A stretch of DNA of 38,488 bases from Coriobacteriia bacterium (lineage in GTDB: Bacteria; Actinomycetota; Coriobacteriia; WRKU01; WQUG01): the NCBI GenBank assembly GCA_009781115.1, contig WQYT01000007.1:1-38488 (forward strand), read 5' to 3'. A program made the position numbers and the translations under genes. Positions 30,702-38,488 of the stretch are shown here, piece by piece; position 1 is the stretch's first letter, and each line of letters begins with the position of its first letter. Below the pieces are notes generated by a model. The model was not told where the DNA came from. It saw only the letters and a program-made list of their open reading frames with translations, and did no database searches.

Positions 30702-32585
30702 CTATTTGCGATAGTCAGTGGGCGCCTGGCTGTAGGTAAACATGAACCAGTTGCGTGAGGGATAATTCTTGGACAGGTCGGGGTCGCACACATAGACCTT
30801 GCCGTTCTGCGTGATCTCGACCCAGCCATGCGGCGCCCGCCCGCCGCCAATGCGCGGGACCGTCCCCGATATCACCTTGGCGTTGTAACCATAGGCGCGG
30901 GCCAGCACGCAGAACAGCGCGGCAAAACGGTAGCAGTTGCCGCCATGCTTCTGGAGCATGCTGAGCGCATAGGGCACGGAGTAGTCGCCGGTAGGAATGT
31001 CAGGCGTGCGGATATAGGGAAACGCCCGCACATAATTAAAGCTCTTGAGCAAGACATCGCCCGTAGAACCGAGCTGGCTTTGTATCGTACGGATCCGGCT
31101 GTCAAGAGAAGCGTTGCCGCTCGTCCACCCGATGGTTCCCCGGATCATGAGGCGATCCAGGCAGACCAGCTTGGGGGCAGAAGAACTGACCACCACCCTA
31201 AGCGTGTGCAAGGCGTTTGGGTTGAGTCCCTCGCGGTGGAAGAGCGCTTGCTGGTACTGGGTCGCTGATGAGATGGTCATCGTAACGGTTTTCTGAGTGA
31301 CCCCGTCAAGGACAACGACCGCAGAGCCATAGGTTTTAGCGAGAATGCCGTCCCATTCGATCGCGTCGCCCTTGAAGACGACCTGGAAAAAAGCGCCCTT
31401 TGTGCGTGTCAGCCGTACGGCCCCGCCAGAGCACGGGCCGGAGGTCGCCTTGCTCCAGCCATTTGAATAATAGACATAAGAAGAGGTCTCCTGATAGGCG
31501 TTCCAGCCATTGCCAGCCGCTGTTGCCGGCGCAAAGCTAAGGGCAGAACCACCATGCACCATGATGTTGTCGATACAGACCAGGGCCGGAGCGGCAGACG
31601 TGACCGTCACCGTCAGGGTATGGACCTTGCTTGCATCAAGCCCGCTTTTGCGAAACAGTGCTTGTTTGTGATAGGTGGCGTTGGTGGTCATATTGACCGT
31701 GCCCTGGCTTACGGTATCTAGTGTGACTTGTGCTTTGCCATAGGTAGCAGCCCGGATGCCATCCCACTCGATCGCGTCTCCTTTAAAGCGGATCTGGAAG
31801 GCGGCGCCTTTCTTGTTGGTAAGCTTAACGGCTCCACCTGCGCTGGCAGAAGAAGCCGCTTTAGTCCAGGTACCGTAGTAGTTGAGGTAGGCGCTGGTCT
31901 CTGTATAGGCAACCCAGCCGTTGCCCGAAGGCGTTGCAGGATGTGGAGCCGGATCAGGAACACCGGCAATACCTTGTACTTTGAAGGCGTCAATGCAGAC
32001 AAGCTTGGGCTTTGCAGAGGTGACCGTGATCTTTAGGGTGTGGGTTTTATTGGTCAGGCTTTCTTTGTGAAAGAGCGCCTGTTGGTAGGAGGTAGAAGAA
32101 GCAGTCATCTTGACCGTAGTTGCACTGCCTCCGTCAACAGAGACTGTAGCGGTCCCGTAGGTAGCCGCTTTGATGCCGATCCACTCGACGCCGGTGCCGG
32201 TAAAGGTAAAGGTAGCGCTTGCTCCCTTGGCTGAAGTAAGCCATACCGCGCCGCCGGAGCTTGCAGAAGAGGAAGCCTTGCTCCAGGCGCCTGCGTAGGA
32301 GATGTTGAGATTGGTCTCCTGGTAGGTATTCCAGGCGGGGGCAGCGGCAGTAGCAGATGCAGGGTCCGAGGTCAGGGTCGAAGCGGGCGCGGGCGCGGCA
32401 GGCGCAGAGCCCGGAGCCGAAGCAGGCGCAGGCGATGGCGCACCAGCACCAGGATCTGCGACGCCTGGCGCAAGCTCCACCGTGTCAGTTGTTGCGATAG
32501 AAGCGCCAAAGGCAGCCAGTGGCAGCATGCTTATCAGCAGCATAACAGCACAAAAGACCGAGATACGCGAGAGATAGTTCCGCAT
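30702..32585 (-). CDS. Secreted three-repeat protein with C-terminal transglutaminase-like domain
   Basis: 627 residues. A signal peptide (ISVFCAVMLLISMLPLAAFGAS) and a Pro/Ala-rich stretch lead into three ~122-residue repeats (about 84-206, 223-346, 360-483). Each opens W-x-x-Y-x-E-T and GGAV-LT--KGA and ends KLVCID-like; they look like carbohydrate-binding beta-sandwiches. The last 144 residues are a transglutaminase-like domain: NCYRFAALFCVLARAYGY (Cys551), APHGWVEI (His586), YVCDPD (Asp601), so the triad is intact. The substrate is unknown; cross-linking, peptidase or wall-binding roles are possible. It is upstream of the MBOAT gene, 52 nt apart, in the same direction. Confidence 0.85.
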   Translation of the reverse strand: MRNYLSRISVFCAVMLLISMLPLAAFGASIATTDTVELAPGVADPGAGAPSPAPASAPGSAPAAPAPASTLTSDPASATAAAPAWNTYQETNLNISYAGAWSKASSSASSGGAVWLTSAKGASATFTFTGTGVEWIGIKAATYGTATVSVDGGSATTVKMTASSTSYQQALFHKESLTNKTHTLKITVTSAKPKLVCIDAFKVQGIAGVPDPAPHPATPSGNGWVAYTETSAYLNYYGTWTKAASSASAGGAVKLTNKKGAAFQIRFKGDAIEWDGIRAATYGKAQVTLDTVSQGTVNMTTNATYHKQALFRKSGLDASKVHTLTVTVTSAAPALVCIDNIMVHGGSALSFAPATAAGNGWNAYQETSSYVYYSNGWSKATSGPCSGGAVRLTRTKGAFFQVVFKGDAIEWDGILAKTYGSAVVVLDGVTQKTVTMTISSATQYQQALFHREGLNPNALHTLRVVVSSSAPKLVCLDRLMIRGTIGWTSGNASLDSRIRTIQSQLGSTGDVLLKSFNYVRAFPYIRTPDIPTGDYSVPYALSMLQKHGGNCYRFAALFCVLARAYGYNAKVISGTVPRIGGGRAPHGWVEITQNGKVYVCDPDLSKNYPSRNWFMFTYSQAPTDYRK

Positions 32586-32663
32586 TAAGTTCTCCTTAGG
32601 GACAGGTAAAAAAGGCTACGCTCGTTACCAGTTTACTCCACGGGTCAAGGTCGCGTGAGAAAG

Positions 32664-34133
32664 CTATTTGATCGTTGGTAGTATAAAGGAAAACGAAGTG
32701 CCTTTGTCCACTTCGCTCGTGACCTCAATCACTCCTTTGTGACGATCAACGATCTCCTTGGTGATGGACAGGCCGATGCCAATACCGCCCGTTGCGCGGT
32801 CGCGCGCCTCATCAGCGCGCCAGAAGCGCGTAAACAGCTTCTCCAGGTCGTCCGGCTTGATACCGATGCCCGTATCGATCACGCTGATTTGATAGCGCCG
32901 GGTCTTTTTGTTATAGGCGCCGCGCAGCATGATGGTGCCGCCCTCGGGCGTGTAGCGCACCGCGTTGGAGAGCAGGTTGCCAATAGCCTGTTGCAGGCGG
33001 TCGGGGTCACCCCAGATGTAGTAGCCTGTTGCAAACTCGGACAGAACCTTAAGCCCGGCCGACTCGATCAGCTGTCCGTGAACATCAAGCGCCGCGCGCG
33101 CGGGCTGGTCAGCCGGGATGCGCTTCATCTGGAAGGGCAGCGATCCCGCCTCAAGGCGCGAAAGCTCAAGGATGGCGTTGGTGAGCCGGGTCAGGCGCTG
33201 CGTCTCGTGACTGATGGTCGAAAGATGCGCCTGATCGGCCGGAAAGATGCCGTCCTCGATAGCCTCGACCGTAGCCAGTATGCCCATGAGAGGGGTTTTC
33301 AGCTCGTGGGCAACGTCGCTGGTCAGCTGGCGCTCAAGCTTGCGGTCAACCTCGATGGAGTCCGCCATATTGTCGAAGGTCTCTCCCAGCTGCGATATCT
33401 CGTCTTCGCCAGTAAGCCCGGTCCGCGCGGAGGTTTCCCCATCGCGCAGGGCGGCGGCGGCATCGGTGATGCGATTGATGGGGCGCACCAGACGCCGTGA
33501 GTAGATGATGCCCGCGAGCGTGGCCACCAGGATCGCCAAACAGGCAGAAAGCCCCAGGGCGACCATCGACGAGGTGCGCATGGCCACATCATGGCTGCTG
33601 AGCAGGCCGCCAGTTCCATAGGCCCAGACGCGGACCGTCCCTACCTCCCGACCATAGCCAATAACCTGAGAGGTGACGACATTTCCCGTGGGGCGCCGCG
33701 GAACCGTAAGCTCATTATCGAACAGGTTGGTATCTATACTTTGGTCAAACATGCTTTGTTCATGCTGACGCAGATCGGCCTCGTCATAGACGATGTCACC
33801 TTTTATGTCGAGTATCTGCACCCCGATATCAGCCCGCGCGCCGACCTGAGGTATTACCGCAAACGAAGAGATGTTCCAGCCCTTATAAAGCTCGTAGGCC
33901 TGACCGGCAGAAGTCGCGGTCGTATCGGCAATAGATTTCAGGTTGCTGCGCACGTAGTCATTGAACTGATAGTCCCAGACCAGAAAGGTGATGACCCCGG
34001 CAAGGATCGCCGTAAACGCGGCAACTAAAGCAAACGCAAAACCCAGACGTGAAGAAAAGACGCTCGGCCGCCGGGGGCCCGAGTCATCATCCATATCAGG
34101 AGAAAAGCGTTGTATCAGTTTACTTTTCGGCAC
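32664..34133 (-). CDS. Membrane sensor histidine kinase
   Basis: 489 residues from GTG 34133, with GGAAAG upstream. TM1 (~29-53), an outer sensor domain (~54-186) containing ADIGVQILDIKGDIVYDEAD, TM2 (~187-211), HAMP (~212-264), H-box SDVAHELKTPL (His276), N-box LLSNAVRYTPEGG, G1 DTGIGIK and G2 GGIGIGLSI. All catalytic boxes are present. It overlaps the response-regulator gene by 14 nt, so the two are cotranscribed. The signal is unknown; location beside the surface genes suggests envelope stress or wall state, by inference. Confidence 0.95.
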   Translation of the reverse strand: MPKSKLIQRFSPDMDDDSGPRRPSVFSSRLGFAFALVAAFTAILAGVITFLVWDYQFNDYVRSNLKSIADTTATSAGQAYELYKGWNISSFAVIPQVGARADIGVQILDIKGDIVYDEADLRQHEQSMFDQSIDTNLFDNELTVPRRPTGNVVTSQVIGYGREVGTVRVWAYGTGGLLSSHDVAMRTSSMVALGLSACLAILVATLAGIIYSRRLVRPINRITDAAAALRDGETSARTGLTGEDEISQLGETFDNMADSIEVDRKLERQLTSDVAHELKTPLMGILATVEAIEDGIFPADQAHLSTISHETQRLTRLTNAILELSRLEAGSLPFQMKRIPADQPARAALDVHGQLIESAGLKVLSEFATGYYIWGDPDRLQQAIGNLLSNAVRYTPEGGTIMLRGAYNKKTRRYQISVIDTGIGIKPDDLEKLFTRFWRADEARDRATGGIGIGLSITKEIVDRHKGVIEVTSEVDKGTSFSFILPTIK

Positions 34134-34935
34134 GCTTCTTTCCGCTTGTCGCAGCGGAGTCCTCCTCCGGCTCAGTCGCCAGCGGCGGCTCCTCCCCCAC
34201 AGCGCCGTCCGAGGCAGAATCTTCCTGGGGCTCGAAACGATAGCCTACGCCATGCACGGTGTAGATGAAGCGCGGGTTGCGCGGATCGTCGCCCAGCTTA
34301 GCGCGCAGGTTCTTGACGTGGCTGTCGACCGTGCGCTCATAGCCCTCGAAGTCATAGCCCAGCACCTTCTCGACCAGCTCCATGCGCGAGTAGACCCGCC
34401 CGGGGTAACGCGCGAGCGTGGTGAGCAGCTTGAATTCGCTGGCCGTCAGGTCCAGGTCCTTGCCCGAAAGAAGCGCCTGATGCGCGGTGATGTCAAGCTC
34501 AAGATCGCCGTAGACCAGCTTGTCACGCTGGGGCTCGTCGCCCGTGTGGACCCGGCGCAGCAGAGCGCGTACCCGGGCAATCAGCTCGCGCGGACTGAAG
34601 GGCTTGACCAGGTAATCGTCGGCGCCCATCTCCAGCCCCATAATGCGATCATCCAGCTCGCCTTTAGCGGTCAGCATAATCAGCGGCACGTCGCTGTGGT
34701 TGCGGATCTCGCGGCACACGACCTCCCCACTGATCTTTGGGAGCATCAGATCCAGCACAACCAGATCAAAGCGATGGGTCGCAAACGCGTCAAGAGCCGC
34801 GCGCCCATCGGCCGCCGGCGTTACCCAGTAGCCTTCACGCTCCAGATACGCGGCGACCGCGTCGCGTATTGTTTTTTCATCCTCTACTAAAAGAATCCTG
34901 CGTGTCTCGACTTTGCGCGTCTCTAATGTTGACAT
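34120..34935 (-). CDS. OmpR/PhoB-family response regulator
   Basis: I use ATG 34935 (ACGGAGG upstream) rather than 34980, giving 271 residues. Receiver domain: acidic pair in LLVEDE, phospho-acceptor Asp62 in VVLDLMLPK, Thr in MLTAKGE and Lys111 in DDYLVKPF. The winged-helix output domain ends in VDSHVKNLRAKLGDDPRNPRFIYTVHGVGYRFEP. An unusual ~35-residue acidic tail follows (QEDSASDGAVGEEPPLATEPEEDS), not typical of the family. It partners the sensor kinase encoded 3'. Confidence 0.95.
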   Translation of the reverse strand: MSTLETRKVETRRILLVEDEKTIRDAVAAYLEREGYWVTPAADGRAALDAFATHRFDLVVLDLMLPKISGEVVCREIRNHSDVPLIMLTAKGELDDRIMGLEMGADDYLVKPFSPRELIARVRALLRRVHTGDEPQRDKLVYGDLELDITAHQALLSGKDLDLTASEFKLLTTLARYPGRVYSRMELVEKVLGYDFEGYERTVDSHVKNLRAKLGDDPRNPRFIYTVHGVGYRFEPQEDSASDGAVGEEPPLATEPEEDSAATSGKKRAEK

Positions 34936-34983
34936 GAACGCCTCCGTTACTCTCTGGCGGTGCGGAATTTTTCTGTTCATCTA

Positions 34984-35013
34984 AGTGTAGCGCGACGCTC
35001 AGCGTCTTCACAA
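34984..35013 (-). promoter_or_regulatory. Promoter of the two-component operon
   Basis: On the minus strand, TTGTGA (35008-35013) and TACACT (34984-34989) are separated by 18 nt. The spacer contains GACGC-TGA-GCGTC, a small palindrome that could bind the regulator itself. The start codon lies about 48 nt downstream of the -10. Confidence 0.55.
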
Positions 35014-35104
35014 TTGTCTCCACAATTAGCCCGAAACCCCCAAACAGAAACTACACGCGCCCTAGCGCCTAGCAGCAACCGCTACGCAATAACACTACCA
35101 AATC

Positions 35105-36577
35105 CTACCGATTGATAACCCAATGCCCCGTACGAGCGCTTCCGACATATTCCAATAGTCCCTCTAACTTCAATGTTGCGAGGTGAACCTGCACTGTTCT
35201 AACTGAAACGCCTAATTTATCTGCCAAATCCACGCCTGTAAGTGAGGGATTCCCCGTTAACAGGCGCATGATTTCCATCTGAGCTTCCGCAGGCTTTCCC
35301 TGAAAGTTTTTGACCGCAGTTTTGACCGCAGGTTTGACCGCAGGTTTGACCGCAGGTTTGACCGCAGGTTTGACCGCAGGTTTGAGGTCAGATGACCCCA
35401 AACCTGCCCTGAACAAATTGACTCGAAACATATCGCCGATCTCAAGGAACTCCGGTTCAGGCAGCCCCAGCTTTTTGCAGCTCTCCCGGATACGACGCAG
35501 TCCGGTACCCCAGCTTTCAAAGAGATCCATCTCCTCAAACACCTTAGCGACCTTTGGGTTGCGCAGAGCCGTGCTCCCTGCCAGCGCCTGCTCCAGAGTA
35601 AGACTGCCAAACAATGCGCCCGGTGAGGAAACCTCAAGCCGGTCATCATATAAGGCCACTTGCACTGCCGAGGTCAACTGAAGCGAGCGATGGATCGTCG
35701 CATTGATGATAGCTTCCCGAATAGCAACAATAGGCAGCTCATATGAATCTTCGCGCAACAATCCGCTGATCTCTGCCCCAAAACGGATATTACGCAAGAC
35801 AAATTGTACCGCTTCTTCAATCTGTTCATAGAGCGGCCCGCTGTACTCTCGTCGATCAAGAAAGACCACCCGGTCAGTTCCCTTAAATTGAGCACATTGT
35901 ATCTTCGCAAACTCAAAGGGATTCTCCGTTAAAAGCATGAAGGCGCGACTCGGCAGCAACTTGCTCTCAAAGCGCCTCAATAACCCCCAGTTCTCCAGAT
36001 TTGTTGGGGTCACTTTCTGTGCAGGCGCATCATTGCCTTTTGCTTCTGCGCTCTGGCGTCGGTACTCGTCAATAACCTTACAGAGCGCATGCGCAGCTTT
36101 CTCATCATAGGGTTGGCCCACATATATCTGTGCATCATAGGACTGCGAAGCGCCGCGTAATTGCAATTCGCGTATCTGCGCGTCGTCTGCAAGTTCAGTT
36201 GTGCCCCCAACTTTGACGTAGGTGCCCTTTTCGATACCCTGGCTCTTTATGTAATAAGGAGTGGTGGCTCCCGGATAGATCTCGGCTATCACCAGATCCT
36301 TCCCATCAACAGTCTCCCTATAAATATTAGGAGTCAGCAACGGTACACACATTTGCGACAAAGTTGTCGCAATCCTGTCGGCTGCCACCGCTGCATTTGA
36401 TACGCCCAACACTGCTTTATCTTTGTTGCGTACACCTACGATCAGCTTTCCCCCAGCAGTATTAGCAAAGGCGACCAGCGTCTTAATGTATTTCTCACTT
36501 TGCTGAGGAAGCTCAGACTTTAGTTCAAGCGTTTTCGACTCGCCCTTATTGATCTCTTGCTTCAGATCATCTTGCAT
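35105..36577 (-). CDS. AlbA_2/Schlafen-type (divergent AAA_4) transcriptional regulator with KPAV repeat
   Basis: 490 residues. The N-terminal AlbA_2 domain: GESKTLELKSELP, TLVAFANTAGGKLIVGVRNKDKAVLGV. The middle part has a HATPase-like motif (REAIINATIHRSLQ, DDRLEVSSPGALFGSLTLEQ, FESWGTGLRRIRESCKKLGLPEPEF) of the RecG-like/COG2865 group. A (KPAV)5-KTAV linker follows, then a winged-helix domain (LTGNPSLTGVDLADKLGVSVRTVQVHLATLKLEGLLEYVGS). Proteins of this group are assigned as regulators, and some associate with mobile or defence DNA. The linker is encoded by a 12-bp minisatellite. Confidence 0.87.
   Translation of the reverse strand: MQDDLKQEINKGESKTLELKSELPQQSEKYIKTLVAFANTAGGKLIVGVRNKDKAVLGVSNAAVAADRIATTLSQMCVPLLTPNIYRETVDGKDLVIAEIYPGATTPYYIKSQGIEKGTYVKVGGTTELADDAQIRELQLRGASQSYDAQIYVGQPYDEKAAHALCKVIDEYRRQSAEAKGNDAPAQKVTPTNLENWGLLRRFESKLLPSRAFMLLTENPFEFAKIQCAQFKGTDRVVFLDRREYSGPLYEQIEEAVQFVLRNIRFGAEISGLLREDSYELPIVAIREAIINATIHRSLQLTSAVQVALYDDRLEVSSPGALFGSLTLEQALAGSTALRNPKVAKVFEEMDLFESWGTGLRRIRESCKKLGLPEPEFLEIGDMFRVNLFRAGLGSSDLKPAVKPAVKPAVKPAVKPAVKTAVKNFQGKPAEAQMEIMRLLTGNPSLTGVDLADKLGVSVRTVQVHLATLKLEGLLEYVGSARTGHWVINR
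35308..35379 (-). repeat. 12-bp minisatellite (6 units) coding for KPAV/KTAV
   Basis: Six in-frame 12-bp units, TTTTGACCGCAG twice and GTTTGACCGCAG four times on the plus strand, with a degenerate seventh (GTTTGAGGTCAG). Because the unit is 4 codons, copy-number change alters linker length without frameshift. Confidence 0.92.
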
Positions 36578-36893
36578 CTGTTATTCCAATCTTTTTGGCA
36601 CCATACCTTATTCTACTGGAAGCAAGCCTCCCAATAGTCTCGTTGACTCCCATTTTGCACAAATGCAATTACTGCAGCGACATCATGGTCATGTTGAAAA
36701 CCACCGAAGCAAGAGCCAAAGGATTTGATGAAGGCATTTCTACCGCCATTTCTACCGCCAATGGGGGCGGAAATGACGTTTCTACCCCCATTTCTACCCC
36801 CAATGGGGGTAGAAACACTCAGAGAGGCACTGAAGCGCGTGATGCTTTAGTTCTGGAAGCAATTCGCATAAGGTCGCATCAACCCTTGGAGCA
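36578..36893. other. Intergenic stretch with repeats; ORF 36595-36912 not convincing
   Basis: The 105-codon plus ORF has no ribosome site before either start, no recognisable domain, and its centre is the 42-bp tandem repeat. It could be a decayed gene end, but I see nothing to support translation. The repeats are listed separately. Confidence 0.45.
36737..36820. repeat. Two tandem 42-bp palindromic units
   Basis: Unit 1 (36737-36778) and unit 2 (36779-36820) each contain TTTCTACCNCCA twice followed by ATGGGGGNNGAAA. In unit 2, TTTCTACCCCC-AAT-GGGGGTAGAAA is a perfect 11-bp-arm palindrome (36791-36815); in unit 1 the palindrome is imperfect. Confidence 0.8.
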
Positions 36894-37018
36894 ATGTCAA
36901 AAACTTTTCTGAAGCGAAAGTTTTTGACATGAAATGGCTACAAACTCGTCAATTCCAGTTAAATGTACGTTATAATATTAAAAACTTTTCAAAAATGAAA
37001 GTTTTTGACATGAAATGG
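36894..37018 (+). promoter_or_regulatory. Promoter and duplicated palindromic operator of the DUF4143 ATPase gene
   Basis: Two copies, 81 bp apart (36894-36937 and about 36975-37018), share AAAAACTTTTC-N5/6-GAAAGTTTTT and the tail GACATGAAATGG. The first is a perfect-ended inverted repeat (ATGTCAAAAACTTTTC ... GAAAGTTTTTGACAT). TATAAT (36971-36976) lies between them, and the second copy covers the expected start of transcription. The second copy ends 7 nt before the ATG. Confidence 0.65.
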
Positions 37019-37025
37019 GAGTGCC

Positions 37026-38321
37026 ATGAAGCTGGTTCAGCGTGATCGATACCTCAATCAAGTTCTTGCCTTCAAGGACAAGGATCTCATCAAAGTTGTC
37101 ACGGGGATACGGCGGTGCGGAAAATCAACCCTGCTTACCCTGGTCGCCGAAAAACTCGCCCAGGACGGCGTCGAAGCGCAGCGCATCGTCACTCTCAATC
37201 TGGAATCCATGCAGGCTGGCATACCTCAAGATCCAAAGTCTCTCTATCGCTACTTTGAAGAGCGGATGGATCAGTCTGTGCACACCTACGTCTTTATCGA
37301 TGAGGTCCAACGGGTGCTGGGTTGGGAAGAAGCCGTTAACGCGATGCGTGTCGACTTCGACTGTGATATTTATCTCACCGGATCGAACGCTTACCTCTTG
37401 TCAAGTGAACTGGCAACGTATCTCTCGGGCCGCTATGTCGAGATCAAGATGCTGCCGCTTACTTTCAGGGAATACCTGGATTTCAAAGGGCTGACTTTTT
37501 TTGACGCCGCGGGACCACAGTCGAACATGGCCACTGACGGAAAAGGATTCTTCACTTTAGACCGGCTCTTCCAGGACTACAGCCAATTTGGCGGCATGCC
37601 TTTTCTTGCGGCAGAGGATATCGATCTTGAGACGCACCGCAGCTATATGGCCACGCTCTACCAATCAGTTGTTACGCGCGATATCCTTGATCGGGAGCGC
37701 AAGCATGCAAAACGTACGATCACGAACCCCGATCTTCTAAAACGGCTGATCCTGTTTTTGGCTGACAACATTGGGAGTAACAATTCGTTTAACAGCATCA
37801 CTAACGCCCTCAAAGCGGAGAAGCTGAATCCCGCCAACACAACCGTTGAGGCCTATGCGGCCGCGCTGGTCGACGCCTATCTTTTCTATCCTGTTTCACG
37901 TTACGACATCAAGGGAAAAGATCACCTGAAGACACTCAGCAAGTACTACATTGCTGATGTGGGACTCCGGAACTACCTGCTGGGATACCGTAACCTTGAT
38001 CAGGGGCGCACACTTGAAAACATCGTGTATCTACAGCTGCTTTTCAATGGATTTGAAGTAAGCATCGGAAAGATCGGGCCAACTGAGATAGATTTTATCG
38101 CCACCAGGCCCGGCAAACGCGCCTATATCCAGGTCGCCGTCACCCTGCAAAATGAAGACACCCAAAATCGCGAGCTGCGCCCCTTCAAGCTTCTTGATGA
38201 CGCCTATCCACGCTACCTCATCGTTGGCGAGGGAACTTACCCGACCGACATAGACGGCATCCGCGTCGTAAGCATCATCGACTTCTTACTAGGCCGCGCT
38301 GAAGGGATCCAGGCAGATTGA
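37026..38321 (+). CDS. AAA_14/DUF4143 ATP-binding protein
   Basis: 431 residues, typical length. Walker A GIRRCGKST (~27-35), Walker B YVFIDEVQ (~93-100), sensor LTGSNAYLLSSELATYLSGRY, and LPLTFREYLDFKG, the COG1373 pattern. The C-terminal DUF4143 domain (YYIADVGLRNYLLGYRN, GRTLENIVYLQLLFNGFEV, EIDFIATRPGKRAYIQVA) has a restriction-endonuclease-like E-x-D-F signature. Function is unresolved; many copies occur in anaerobes and archaea, often next to accessory DNA. Expression seems controlled by the duplicated operator just upstream. Start supported by the ATG directly after the operator; the ribosome site is weak (GGGAGTGCC). Confidence 0.92.
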   Translation: MKLVQRDRYLNQVLAFKDKDLIKVVTGIRRCGKSTLLTLVAEKLAQDGVEAQRIVTLNLESMQAGIPQDPKSLYRYFEERMDQSVHTYVFIDEVQRVLGWEEAVNAMRVDFDCDIYLTGSNAYLLSSELATYLSGRYVEIKMLPLTFREYLDFKGLTFFDAAGPQSNMATDGKGFFTLDRLFQDYSQFGGMPFLAAEDIDLETHRSYMATLYQSVVTRDILDRERKHAKRTITNPDLLKRLILFLADNIGSNNSFNSITNALKAEKLNPANTTVEAYAAALVDAYLFYPVSRYDIKGKDHLKTLSKYYIADVGLRNYLLGYRNLDQGRTLENIVYLQLLFNGFEVSIGKIGPTEIDFIATRPGKRAYIQVAVTLQNEDTQNRELRPFKLLDDAYPRYLIVGEGTYPTDIDGIRVVSIIDFLLGRAEGIQAD

Positions 38322-38385
38322 AGCTGTTAGCGGCGACTGCTAATCCGCTGTTGTTGGGAGCTATTTAACCTGAATTCCGCAACGT

Positions 38386-38488
38386 TTAAGCACATACAGG
38401 CTGATCGGAAAATCCGCCGATAACGTATTCTTTTAGATCATCTTCGCTGAAGCCGAAGCTTTCGAGCATTAGCCGTTGGGTTTTTGTC
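38386..38488 (-). CDS. C-terminal end of an unidentified protein (5' part beyond window)
   Basis: The minus strand is open from the edge for 33 codons to TAA at 38386-38388: TKTQRLMLESFGFSEDDLKEYV, ending SDQPVCA. The composition is protein-like and the frame is the only open one with sensible content. No family can be named from this tail. Confidence 0.4.
   Translation of the reverse strand, partial: TKTQRLMLESFGFSEDDLKEYVIGGFSDQPVCA

Noticed and set aside
35308-35379. CRISPR-like or intergenic repeat
   Set aside because: The units are 12 bp and in frame inside a clear CDS; it is a coding minisatellite.
36595-36912. 105-residue ORF before the ATPase gene
   Set aside because: No ribosome site, no domain, and its centre is a palindromic tandem repeat; a pseudogene end cannot be excluded.

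Overview
The window looks like a chromosomal segment of an anaerobic, moderately GC-rich actinomycete, most likely class Coriobacteriia. The lineage call is an inference. It rests on a forkhead-domain/phosphatase/FtsW/PBP/PASTA-kinase cluster, a rubredoxin-rubrerythrin pair, tRNAs with encoded CCA, and FtsW and penicillin-binding protein fused in one ORF. I cannot name a genus.

Layout. (1) 1-2.3 kb: the 5' part of a membrane-anchored spermidine-synthase-like gene (minus strand, running off the left edge), a YgbA-family gene and a small zinc-ribbon gene. (2) 2.3-6.2 kb: two adjacent toxin-antitoxin units. hipBA (type II) has three operator palindromes and is flanked by a perfect 18-bp inverted repeat. 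abiEi-abiEii (type IV) follows. (3) 6.3-6.7 kb: two tRNA-Ser genes, each trailed by a copy of a 93-bp structured repeat. (4) 6.9-11.2 kb: a lipoprotein, a probable fluoride-type CLC antiporter, rubredoxin and rubrerythrin, a 47-bp tandem repeat, a prepilin peptidase and an FKBP-type isomerase. (5) 11.4-20.3 kb: the growth and division signalling cluster: Ser/Thr kinase, FhaA, FhaB, PP2C phosphatase, FtsW-PBP fusion and PASTA kinase PknB. Most junctions from fhaA onward overlap or abut, so an operon is likely.

(6) 20.4-23.6 kb: an accessory zone. A complete tRNA-Arg(CCT) is followed 2.2 kb later by a near-perfect copy of its 3' 44-45 bp. This bounds an islet that carries a VapBC-like pair, a zinc-ribbon membrane protein and a 21-codon small ORF, but no integrase. 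A RelBE pair sits just outside. (7) 23.7-32.6 kb: cell-surface genes on the minus strand. In transcription order these are a secreted three-repeat transglutaminase-like protein, an MBOAT acyltransferase, an AlgX/AlgJ-like SGNH protein, a lipoprotein, and a large von Willebrand A surface protein with a sortase-like tail. (8) 32.7-34.9 kb: an OmpR-type response regulator and its sensor kinase. (9) 35.1-38.5 kb: a divergent-AAA (AlbA_2/Schlafen-like) regulator with a 12-bp minisatellite, a repeat-rich spacer, a DUF4143 ATPase behind a duplicated operator-like palindrome, and the 3' end of an unidentified minus-strand gene.

The most interesting signals are: a perfect 35-bp palindrome embedded in frame in the spermidine-synthase-like gene; the tRNA-Arg islet without a recombinase; the covarying repeats behind the tRNA-Ser genes; and the transglutaminase/MBOAT/SGNH/vWA block, which may be a surface-modification system. 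Everything was read by eye; no searches or folding programs were run.
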